This document shows positions 1 through 5,320 of a stretch of DNA of 5,602 bases, piece after piece. The stretch's first letter is position 1. Each line of letters starts with the position of its first letter. Source of the stretch: Georgfuchsia sp049276455 (GTDB taxonomy: Bacteria; Pseudomonadota; Gammaproteobacteria; Burkholderiales; Rhodocyclaceae). The translations under genes and the position numbers were made by a program. Under the pieces are notes generated by a model that was given only the letters and a program-made list of their open reading frames with translations, had not been told where the DNA came from and made no database searches. The DNA lies in contig JBASWL010000012.1 of the NCBI GenBank assembly GCA_049276455.1, forward strand, positions 1 through 5,602. Reading direction: 5' to 3'.

Positions 1-921
1 ATGTTCCGTTGGCTGATTCATGAAGATCTGAGCATTGGCGATATTGCAGGGCGTCTCAACGGTATGGGCCTTCGCACCCATGTGGACAGCAGGTGGACCT
101 ACAGCACCGTACGCGAGATACTCACTAACGAGAAGTACATCGGCAACAACGTCTTCAACAGGCGTTCATTCAAGCTCAAAAAAATTCACATCAATAATCT
201 GCCCGAGATGTGGATTCGCAAGGAGGGCGCATTCGAAGGAGTCGTTGCGGTTGAAACGTTCTTTACCGCGCAGCAGATCCTGATCGCCCGAGCCAGAAGT
301 TACACAGATGAAGAAATGCTGGACAAACTGCGTCAGCTCTACCAGGACAAAGGCGGTCTATCGAGCAGCATGATCAATCAGTCGCCTGATCTCCTCGGCG
401 CCAAGACCTATATCCGACGTTTCGGCAGTCTGTCCAAGGCCTATGAACTGGTCGGCTTCCATCCTCCGCGCGATCTGCAAAATCTGGAAATCAACCGCCG
501 ACTGCGGCGGCTCCATCCCGAGATCGTCGAACGTACCCAGCATACGATTGCCGAACTGGGTGGCCAGGTATGGTGCGATCAGAAAACCGATCTGCTGCAT
601 TTAAACCAGGAACTGGTGGTCTGTCTGGTGTTGGCCCGCTGTCAGATCCTGCCCAGTGGGCTGCAGCGCTGGCGGGTCTGCTTCGACCCGGTCAAATACT
701 CACCAGATATCACGCTTGCCATACGGCTAGACCCGGTTAACCAGGCTGAACTCGATTATTACCTGCTGCCGCGGCTCAATTTCGGCCTTAACCGACTGCA
801 CTTCACTACTGAGAACTTGGCGGAACTCGAATGTTTTCGTTTCGAGACCCTGGAATTCTTTTACGGGCTGTCACGTCGAGCTGATATTCGATCGGGTCTG
901 CGGATAGTCCATCGCTTTTAA
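1..921 (+). CDS. Large serine recombinase, C-terminal part (5' end outside window)
   Basis: This is the C-terminal part of a large serine recombinase, an enzyme that cuts and rejoins DNA during integration or excision of mobile elements. Visible residues 1-60 match the Recombinase domain that follows the catalytic domain in this family: a FRW/LNGMGLRT stretch, then W32-T-Y-S-T-V-R-E-I-L-T-N-E-K-Y-I-G48. The catalytic resolvase domain with its serine is absent, so the ATG at base 1 is almost certainly internal and the gene begins upstream. Residues about 106-154 resemble the homing-endonuclease-associated repeat (RRFGSLSKAYELVGF), a small DNA-binding module. The last 150 residues match nothing I recognise, and I see no CxxC pairs of the usual zinc ribbon. 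TAA lies at 919-921, 20 nt before the next gene, which suggests co-transcription. The family call is firm; the role and target site are unknown. Confidence 0.85.
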   Translation: MFRWLIHEDLSIGDIAGRLNGMGLRTHVDSRWTYSTVREILTNEKYIGNNVFNRRSFKLKKIHINNLPEMWIRKEGAFEGVVAVETFFTAQQILIARARSYTDEEMLDKLRQLYQDKGGLSSSMINQSPDLLGAKTYIRRFGSLSKAYELVGFHPPRDLQNLEINRRLRRLHPEIVERTQHTIAELGGQVWCDQKTDLLHLNQELVVCLVLARCQILPSGLQRWRVCFDPVKYSPDITLAIRLDPVNQAELDYYLLPRLNFGLNRLHFTTENLAELECFRFETLEFFYGLSRRADIRSGLRIVHRF

Positions 922-928
922 TCTGAAC

Positions 929-934
929 AGGAGG
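929..934 (+). promoter_or_regulatory. Strong Shine-Dalgarno site of the first ParB-like gene
   Basis: AGGAGG lies 7 nt before the ATG at 942 and fixes that start over the adjacent ATG at 945. It sits in the 20-nt gap after the recombinase stop, so the ParB-like gene has its own strong ribosome entry. Confidence 0.8.
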
Positions 935-941
935 CAACATC

Positions 942-1841
942 ATGATGCGAGAAACGCCCGAGGCCGTGCGCCTGATCCCGATCGGTCGGATTGAGGTGCT
1001 CAATTCCCGGGACCGCAATACCAAGGTCTTCGAAGAGATCGTTGGCAATATCAAGGCCATTGGCCTGAAAAAGCCGATCACCGTCACCCAGCGCGTGGGA
1101 CTGGATGGCGAACCCAGGTTCATTCTGGTCTGCGGCGAAGGACGACTGAATGCCTTCCGACTCCTGGGCGAGACCCATATCCCGGCGTTGGTGGTGGAGG
1201 TGGATGACGAAGATGCCTTCATCATGTCTCTGGCGGAAAATATCGCCCGGTGCCAGTACCGGCCGCTTGAAATCCTCGCCGATATCGAATCCCTGCGCCA
1301 ACGGAGTTATGGCCCGGAAGCCATTGCACACAAGACCGGGCTCTCGGCACAGTACGTAAACAACATCATCTTCCTCCTGGAGCGAGGTGAGGAACGCCTG
1401 ATCGAGGGGGTGCAAAAAGGCCAGATTCCGCTAACGACTGCCTTGGAGATAGCCCGTGCCGGAGATAACAACAAAGAATTAGGCGCCGTATTGCAGCAGG
1501 CCTATGAAAGCGGCCAGTTGCGCGGCAGGCAGTTGATTGAGGCCCGACGCTTGGTGGAAAAGCGCGAAGCGCTGGGGCCGGGGGTGTCCCATGGCCTGGT
1601 GCCGAAGTCGGCCCCGGTGATTTCACCCTCCAGCCTGGTGCGCACCTATCAGAAGGAGGTGGAGCGCAAGAAGAAAATGGTGATCAAGGCCGAGTACTCG
1701 CAGAACAAGCTGCTGTTTGTGATCGAAGCCTTGCGCACCCTATTTGCTGATGAAAACCTGGTCAATCTTTTGCGGGCGGAGGGGCTGGAAAGTTTGCCAG
1801 CCGCCTTGGCTGACCGCATCAACCTGCAAGGAGTCGTGTGA
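942..1841 (+). CDS. ParB/RepB-like partition-type protein (first of a pair)
   Basis: A 299-residue ParB/RepB/Spo0J-family protein. In classical partition systems such proteins bind parS-like sites and use CTP to clamp DNA. The N-terminal ParB domain spans about residues 9-116. G65-E-G-R-L-N-A-F-R-L-L-G76 corresponds to the family's GERRxRAxxxxG box, with one arginine replaced by glycine. E99-N-I-A-R-C-Q-Y-R-P-L-E110 corresponds to ENxxRxDLxPxE. A helix-turn-helix follows (about 121-146: YGPEAIAHKTGLSAQYVNN). The C-terminal segment 230-296 is helical and resembles the same region of the next gene product, as in plasmid RepB proteins. No ParA gene is adjacent, so true plasmid partition is unproven; the protein could serve the recombinase or regulate transcription. 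TGA overlaps the next ATG by one base. Confidence 0.85.
   Translation: MMRETPEAVRLIPIGRIEVLNSRDRNTKVFEEIVGNIKAIGLKKPITVTQRVGLDGEPRFILVCGEGRLNAFRLLGETHIPALVVEVDDEDAFIMSLAENIARCQYRPLEILADIESLRQRSYGPEAIAHKTGLSAQYVNNIIFLLERGEERLIEGVQKGQIPLTTALEIARAGDNNKELGAVLQQAYESGQLRGRQLIEARRLVEKREALGPGVSHGLVPKSAPVISPSSLVRTYQKEVERKKKMVIKAEYSQNKLLFVIEALRTLFADENLVNLLRAEGLESLPAALADRINLQGVV
1828..1833 (+). promoter_or_regulatory. Shine-Dalgarno site deciding the start of the second ParB-like gene
   Basis: AAGGAG lies inside the end of the preceding gene. Its spacing is 7 nt to the ATG at 1841 but only 4 nt to the in-frame GTG at 1838 and 13 nt to the ATG at 1847. The ATG at 1841 is therefore the best start, sharing one base with the upstream TGA (TGATG), a typical translational-coupling arrangement. 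Confidence 0.7.
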
Positions 1842-2893
1842 TGGAAATGGCATTTCTTAACATACTGGTGGGGTTCGATCTCGAAACACAGATGATTACT
1901 CTCGATGCCCTGCTACCGAGCAAGAAGGTGCCTGATGGGGCAATGAGTTCACGCAAGTTCCAGCAGATCAAGGCCTCCATCAGCGAGGTCGGACTGATTG
2001 AGCCCCTGTCGGTGGCACGGCCGGACGTATCCAAAGACGAATACTTGCTACTCGATGGCCATATGCGGGTGCTGGCACTGCGAGAACTGGGTGAATCAGA
2101 GGCTCCATGCTTGATTGCCAAGGATGACGAGACCTACACTTACAACAACCGGATCAACCGGCTGTCGACCATTCAAGAACATTACATGCTGCGCCGGGCA
2201 ATTGACCGGGGCGTGTCGAAGGAGCGCTTGGCTCGGGCTTTCAATCTAGACATCAGCTCAATCGATAAGCGGGTAAACCTCTTGGAGGGGGTAACGGCAG
2301 GGGCGGTGGTTTTGCTGCGCGACCAGCAGTTCAACCCCGAGGTGGCTCGGGTGTTACGCAAGATGCGGCCGGAACGGCAGGTGGAGGCGGTTGAACTGAT
2401 GATCGCTGCCAACGCCATTAACGTGACCTATGCCGAGGCCTTGCTCAATGCCACACCACCGGAACAGTTAGCAGACAACCACCGACCGCCCAAAATCAAG
2501 CCGGTCGTGACGCCAGAGCATATGGCAAAGCTGGAGCGGGAAATGGACAAGGTGCAGGGTCAATACCAGCAGGCCGAACAAACCTACGGGACGGATCTCC
2601 TGCATTTGGTAGTGGCCAAGGGTTATTTGACCAAGCTCCTGGCGAACGATGCGGTCAGGCGTTATTTGAATCAGCATCAGCCGGAGATTTTGATGGAGTT
2701 TCAGGCACTGGTCGATACCGAAGCACTGGATCCCGGCATTCTGGAGAAAGATCCAGACGCGGGGACTGAGTGGCGCGCAGGGCAGGAAAGGCAAACTCTG
2801 CCGGGTGCGCAGGGTGAAAGTAGCCAAAACCAAGAATCAGATCGCGCAGCCGACCAGACAGCAGAGATCGTAAGCATAGCGGTGGCCGCATGA
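1841..2893 (+). CDS. ParB-like protein with RepB-type C-terminal domain (second of a pair)
   Basis: A 350-residue ParB-fold protein of the plasmid-partition RepB type, counted from the ATG at 1841. The ParB-like domain spans about residues 18-113. Residues L71-D-G-H-M-R-V-L-A-L-R-E-L-G84 replace the GERR box with a GHxR form. N103-R-I-N-R-L-S-T-I-Q-E113 replaces the ENxxRxDLxPxE box. A helix-turn-helix follows at about 124-148 (GVSKERLARAFNLDISSIDKRVNLL). Residues 225-292 form a helical, charged segment resembling 230-296 of the preceding protein. The last 55 or so residues are rich in Q, E, D and A and probably disordered. The motif changes may mean altered nucleotide handling; this is inference. 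The stop TGA overlaps the next start, so the pair is very likely co-translated with the H-NS-like gene. Confidence 0.85.
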   Translation: MEMAFLNILVGFDLETQMITLDALLPSKKVPDGAMSSRKFQQIKASISEVGLIEPLSVARPDVSKDEYLLLDGHMRVLALRELGESEAPCLIAKDDETYTYNNRINRLSTIQEHYMLRRAIDRGVSKERLARAFNLDISSIDKRVNLLEGVTAGAVVLLRDQQFNPEVARVLRKMRPERQVEAVELMIAANAINVTYAEALLNATPPEQLADNHRPPKIKPVVTPEHMAKLEREMDKVQGQYQQAEQTYGTDLLHLVVAKGYLTKLLANDAVRRYLNQHQPEILMEFQALVDTEALDPGILEKDPDAGTEWRAGQERQTLPGAQGESSQNQESDRAADQTAEIVSIAVAA

Positions 2894-3231
2894 TGGATAT
2901 TTCACGTATATCTTTGACGGAATTACAGCAACTTCTCATCGTTTTGCCTGAGGAGATTGAGAAACGCCGCGCGCAGCAGCGCGATCTTGTGAGAGAGGAA
3001 TTGGCTGCCTTGGCACGGGCGCGTGGGTTCGTACTCGACGAATTGATGCGGTCGCCGCAGGCCAAGGTTGCGGAGGTACAGATCCCGGTGATAGCGCTTC
3101 GCCGGTCAGCTCGGGTAAAGTTTCGACATCCGCGCCAAGCGGACCTCGCCTGGACCGGGCGAGGGCGTACCCCGCAATGGGTTTCTACCTGGCTCGCTGA
3201 AGGTCGGACGATGGCGGAGCTAACGGTGTAG
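2893..3231 (+). CDS. H-NS family histone-like nucleoid-structuring protein
   Basis: A 112-residue H-NS family protein. These bind AT-rich DNA as oligomers, compact it and silence foreign genes. Residues 3-45 form the charged helical oligomerisation region (ISLTELQQLL, IEKRRAQQRDLVREELAALARARGF), followed by a linker at about 53-72. The C-terminal DNA-binding domain (about 75-112) holds KFRHP and the signature W87-T-G-R-G-R-T-P-Q-W96, whose RGR enters the minor groove, then the usual ending WLAEGRTMAEL. ATGs at 2890 and 2893 are both possible; GGTGG at 2881-2885 is better spaced for 2893 (7 nt), and MDISRISLTEL looks like a normal family N-terminus. It overlaps the second ParB-like stop. Carriage beside a recombinase fits a stealth role limiting the cost of acquired DNA, but that is inference. 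Confidence 0.88.
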   Translation: MDISRISLTELQQLLIVLPEEIEKRRAQQRDLVREELAALARARGFVLDELMRSPQAKVAEVQIPVIALRRSARVKFRHPRQADLAWTGRGRTPQWVSTWLAEGRTMAELTV

Positions 3232-3255
3232 ACGGCAACAATTGTCGCAACAGTC

Positions 3256-3284
3256 TTGCCAATGTCCTAATACTTCGTTAAAAT
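3256..3284 (+). promoter_or_regulatory. Sigma70-like promoter of the MarR-type regulator and rfaH
   Basis: TTGCCA at 3256-3261 (5 of 6 to TTGACA) is followed after exactly 17 nt by TAAAAT at 3279-3284 (5 of 6 to TATAAT). A transcript would start near 3291, giving a leader of about 40 nt. It lies in the only gap between the recombinase/ParB/H-NS block and the EPS regulator genes, so the two blocks are probably separate transcription units. Confidence 0.65.
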
Positions 3285-3310
3285 TCAGTTCAGCTTCTGA
3301 ACTATTGAAT
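3283..3310. promoter_or_regulatory. Inverted-repeat operator candidate overlapping the promoter
   Basis: AGTTCAG (3287-3293) and CTGAACT (3297-3303) form a perfect 7-bp inverted repeat around CTT. An outer pair, ATTCA (3283-3287) and TGAAT (3306-3310), extends the symmetry, shifted by about 3 nt on the right. The site covers the end of the -10 box and the predicted start of transcription, where a bound repressor would block polymerase. MarR-family proteins typically bind such palindromes, so autoregulation by the product of the gene at 3332 is plausible. A transcript starting near 3291 would lack most of the left arm, so a DNA operator is likelier than an RNA hairpin. Confidence 0.5.
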
Positions 3311-3331
3311 TAACACGCTTATCTGACCCCC

Positions 3332-3664
3332 ATGTTTCCCGATACCAGCCACTACAAACTGCTGAAACTCATCGAAGCCAACCCGACCATTCAGCAGCGG
3401 GAAATGGCCAAGGAGATGGGCGTGAGTCTCGGTAAAGTCAACTACTGCCTGCAGGCACTGGTGCAGAAGGGCCTGGTCAAGATGGGCAACTTCCGGCGCA
3501 ACAACAAAAAACTCGCCTACAGCTACCTGCTCACCCCCCATGGCATCGAAGAAAAAGCCCGGCTAACCGTCCACTTCCTCAAATACAAGATCGCCGAATA
3601 CGAAGCTATTAGGCAAGAGATCAAGGAACTGCGACGTGAAGCAGAAAAGGAATCCATTGCATGA
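3332..3664 (+). CDS. MarR family EPS-associated transcriptional regulator
   Basis: A 110-residue winged-helix regulator resembling the MarR family EPS-associated regulators found at the head of proteobacterial exopolysaccharide loci. Residues 7-68 form the winged helix: YKLLKLIEANPTIQQREMAKEMG is the first helices, V31-S-L-G-K-V-N-Y-C-L-Q-A-L43 the recognition helix, and K50 to L67 the basic wing (NFRRNNKKLAYSYLLTPHG). Residues about 72-108 are charged and helical, probably a dimerising coiled coil. The protein is shorter than classical MarR proteins (about 140 residues) but normal for this subgroup. No clear Shine-Dalgarno precedes the ATG, and its surroundings are C-rich (ACCCCCATG). The last codons overlap rfaH (ATGA), so the two are co-translated. 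It probably represses its own promoter and controls EPS genes; the ligand is unknown. Confidence 0.85.
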   Translation: MFPDTSHYKLLKLIEANPTIQQREMAKEMGVSLGKVNYCLQALVQKGLVKMGNFRRNNKKLAYSYLLTPHGIEEKARLTVHFLKYKIAEYEAIRQEIKELRREAEKESIA

Positions 3665-4281
3665 GCCTGCAACACGCAGTGCTGGCGATGGGAGTAGAGG
3701 CGTTCCCTCAAGGCATGGCACATCGTCCGGCTATGACAGGCTCGTTGACCGATGCACACCTGACCAACGATGTCACCGCCAACCTGCCCTGGTATGTCGT
3801 GCACACCAAGGTCCGCCAGGAACAGGTCGCTGCGGACAATCTCATGCGCCAGGGCTTTGCCATCTATCTGCCGAAAATCAAGCTCCTGAAACGCATTCGC
3901 CGGCGCCTGGAAGTGCAACAGGAACCGCTGTTTCCGCGCTATCTCTTTGTCCGCCCCGGATCGGCAACTGATTCGATTGCCCCAGTGCGTTCCACCACGG
4001 GGGTCACTACCCTTGTCCGCTTTGGTCAGGAACCGGCAGTTATGCGAGCGGATGTATTAGAGAGCATTCGCGCTTTTGAAGCGCGCAGGAATGAAGCCCC
4101 GGATGAAGACTTGAGTCCCTTCCAGCCGGGCGCGCGCATCTGCGTCGCCGATGGCCCGCTGACCGGGATGGAAGGGCTGATATCGGATGTTTCGCACGAA
4201 AGAGTAGTCGTACTGATGCAGTTGCTTGGACAAGAAACCCGAGTCAGATTGAGCCATCACCAGCTAGTGCTGGCGCAGTGA
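3661..4281 (+). CDS. rfaH: RfaH, NusG-family transcription antiterminator
   Basis: A 206-residue RfaH-type NusG paralog. Such proteins are recruited to RNA polymerase paused at an ops site; they suppress pausing and Rho termination and couple transcription to translation in long polysaccharide operons. The NGN domain begins at about residue 42: W44-Y-V-V-H-T-K-V-R-Q-E54, then E88-P-L-F-P-R-Y-L-F-V97 and G114-V-T-T-L-V-R-F-G, all close to Escherichia coli RfaH. The C-terminal KOW-type domain is about 151-206 (PGARICVADGPLTGMEGLI). About 40 extra residues precede the NGN domain. AAGGA at 3647-3651, 9 nt before the ATG, and the ATGA overlap with the previous gene support this long start; ATGs at 3688, 3715 and 3733 lack good sites. 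An exact ops element lies 154 nt after the stop. Confidence 0.9.
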   Translation: MSLQHAVLAMGVEAFPQGMAHRPAMTGSLTDAHLTNDVTANLPWYVVHTKVRQEQVAADNLMRQGFAIYLPKIKLLKRIRRRLEVQQEPLFPRYLFVRPGSATDSIAPVRSTTGVTTLVRFGQEPAVMRADVLESIRAFEARRNEAPDEDLSPFQPGARICVADGPLTGMEGLISDVSHERVVVLMQLLGQETRVRLSHHQLVLAQ

Positions 4282-4335
4282 GGGAGCAGCAAGCATCGGC
4301 CGCAGGTGTGGTCGCATTGTCGTAGATAAGTAGTT

Positions 4336-4365
4336 TTGACTGGTTCCCCGATGGCACCCGATTTT
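4336..4365 (+). promoter_or_regulatory. Weak promoter candidate for the ops-bearing transcript
   Basis: TTGACT at 4336-4341 is a good -35 match (5 of 6), but the -10 at 18 nt spacing, GATTTT (4360-4365), matches TATAAT at only 3 of 6. A start near 4372 would put ops about 60 nt into the transcript, a sensible distance. An activator or an alternative sigma factor may be needed, or the region may be read from the promoter before the MarR-type gene. Confidence 0.25.
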
Positions 4366-4389
4366 GGTTCTGTCAGGGAGTAAAGGAAG

Positions 4390-4430
4390 TGGAAGGTTGT
4401 TGTTCCATCTGCTGCGCACGAATTGCGCGG
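4390..4430 (+). promoter_or_regulatory. Two consecutive RNA hairpins just upstream of ops
   Basis: Hairpin 1 pairs TGGAA (4390-4394) with TTCCA (4403-4407) around an 8-nt loop. Hairpin 2 pairs 4412-4418 with 4424-4430 (CTGCGCA with TGCGCGG, one G-U pair) around CGAAT. The second ends 4 nt before ops. In enterobacteria the JUMPstart leader also folds upstream of ops, so these could shape pausing or recruitment. The call rests on base pairing by eye only, and hairpin 1 is weak. Confidence 0.4.
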
Positions 4431-4434
4431 GCAT

Positions 4435-4446
4435 GGCGGTAGCGTG
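4435..4446 (+). promoter_or_regulatory. ops element, RfaH recruitment and pause site
   Basis: GGCGGTAGCGTG matches the Escherichia coli ops element, the conserved 3' end of JUMPstart, at all 12 positions. In E. coli, polymerase pauses here and RfaH binds the exposed non-template strand. The element is on the correct strand, 154 nt after the rfaH stop and 109 nt before the next ATG, in non-coding DNA. With an RfaH-type gene immediately upstream and rfbB downstream, chance occurrence is unlikely. Function in this organism is inferred. Confidence 0.85.
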
Positions 4447-4531
4447 TCCGAAGGGACCAGGGCGGGAGTTGCGGGGCAGGGTCGGAATATTCGGTAAGAG
4501 CGGGCGTGGGTTCCTGGATTCTTCATTTGAT

Positions 4532-4537
4532 TAAAAT
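4532..4537 (+). promoter_or_regulatory. -10-like hexamer before the MNT-HEPN gene
   Basis: TAAAAT (5 of 6 to TATAAT) lies 18 nt before the ATG at 4556, the same hexamer as in the 3279-3284 promoter. No credible -35 is found 16-18 nt upstream. If it acts, the transcript would be nearly leaderless and would lack ops, giving RfaH-independent expression. Confidence 0.2.
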
Positions 4538-4555
4538 CGTAACTCGAAAGTCTAC

Positions 4556-5308
4556 ATGAATGACTCTAAAACACAGTATGACCCGAAGCTGGTCAGCCAA
4601 GTGCGGGAGACCATTCTTCGACATGCAAAGCCGACGCGCATCTATCTTTTTGGTTCACGCGTAACGGGTGAAGCCAAGCCGGAAAGTGATTACGACTTCG
4701 CTTTCGACGCACCGGGCGCCGGCATGAGTGCTTTGGAAGCGATTCGGGAAGAATTGGATCAACTGCACACGCTATACAGAATCGATGTTGCCAACATAGC
4801 AACCGCCGACAACCGTTTCGCCAATCGCGTACGCGACACCGGCCTTGTGATCTATAGCGCCACGAAAGCGCTTCGTGCCGAAGATGGTCTGATGTACTTC
4901 GAACGCGCACTGGAGCGTTTTCGCATTGTCGTCAGTGAGCGAGACCGTTGGGTCGCAGAAGGGAACGGTGATATCGTCCTGGATGTTGCCGCCAAGCGCT
5001 TTGAATTCGCCTATGAGATGGCTTGGAAAGCGCTAAAGCGTGTTCTTGATTTCCTGGGTATCGATGCCCGCGCACCACGGCCAGTATTCAAAGAAGCATT
5101 TGCCCAAGGCTTGTTGGCCGAAGAACAGGTCTGGCTCGATATGATTGAGATGAGAAACTTGGCCTCTCATGTATATGACGAGCACGAAATTGCACAACTC
5201 CTTACTCAGCTAGATCGCTATTTGGCCGCTTTCGAAACGCTGCAAGCCCACTTGCGTACAACACTTTCCTTACCCATTCAGCACGCCGAAACCAAACTTA
5301 GTGGTTGA
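4556..5308 (+). CDS. Fused minimal nucleotidyltransferase-HEPN (HI0073/HI0074-like) protein
   Basis: One 250-residue chain joins two proteins usually encoded as a pair. Residues 10-101 are a minimal nucleotidyltransferase: G33-S34, ten residues, then D45-Y-D47 (the GSX10DXD motif), with D77 in RIDVANI as likely third metal ligand. Residues about 112-240 are a HEPN domain of the nucleotidyltransferase-substrate-binding (HI0074) type: RFEFAYEMAWKALKRVL (148-164), then R200-N-L-A-S-H205-V-Y207, an RX4HXY motif. In related MNT-HEPN toxin-antitoxin pairs the HEPN protein is an RNase and the transferase silences it by AMPylating the motif tyrosine. All these residues are intact. Separate family members are about 110 and 140 residues, so neither half is truncated. 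Only a weak GAAAG (4546-4550) precedes the ATG. Whether it is a toxin, a self-silenced pair or something else is unknown. Confidence 0.82.
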   Translation: MNDSKTQYDPKLVSQVRETILRHAKPTRIYLFGSRVTGEAKPESDYDFAFDAPGAGMSALEAIREELDQLHTLYRIDVANIATADNRFANRVRDTGLVIYSATKALRAEDGLMYFERALERFRIVVSERDRWVAEGNGDIVLDVAAKRFEFAYEMAWKALKRVLDFLGIDARAPRPVFKEAFAQGLLAEEQVWLDMIEMRNLASHVYDEHEIAQLLTQLDRYLAAFETLQAHLRTTLSLPIQHAETKLSG

Positions 5309-5320
5309 TGCCTGTTGCCC

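Larger units (their letters stand above)
4282..4555. other. 274-nt non-coding leader between rfaH and the MNT-HEPN gene
   Basis: No convincing gene lies here; the one open frame through it, on the minus strand, is rich in C, P, S and T and looks like nothing known. In order it holds a weak promoter candidate, two short predicted hairpins, an exact ops element, a G-rich stretch (about 4450-4510) and an AT-rich segment before the next start. This layout resembles the JUMPstart/ops leaders of enterobacterial polysaccharide operons. No hairpin followed by a T-run is seen after rfaH, so transcription may also continue from the upstream promoter. Confidence 0.7.

Noticed and set aside
1..3. ATG at base 1 as the true recombinase start
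   Set aside because: The protein begins in the middle of a recombinase architecture with no catalytic domain, so the start must lie upstream of the window.
806..1415. Minus-strand frames opposite the first ParB-like gene
   Set aside because: They are shadows of a strongly supported coding frame with ParB motifs and a perfect ribosome site.
3238..3245. ACAATTGT palindrome as an operator or parS-like site
   Set aside because: It is a single 8-bp palindrome, expected by chance, with no second copy noticed nearby.
3234..3260. Terminator after the H-NS-like gene (GGCAA ... TTGCC pairing)
   Set aside because: The stem is only 5 bp with a long loop and no T-run, and the right arm overlaps the -35 box. 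It is not a convincing intrinsic terminator.
3636..3971. Plus-strand 111-residue frame over the MarR/rfaH junction
   Set aside because: It is an alternative frame of rfaH with no domain. The rfaH frame carries clear NGN motifs through the same DNA.
4257..4526. Minus-strand 89-residue frame across the leader
   Set aside because: It has biased C/P/S/T composition, no recognisable motif and no ribosome site, and it overlaps the end of rfaH, the ops element and the hairpins.
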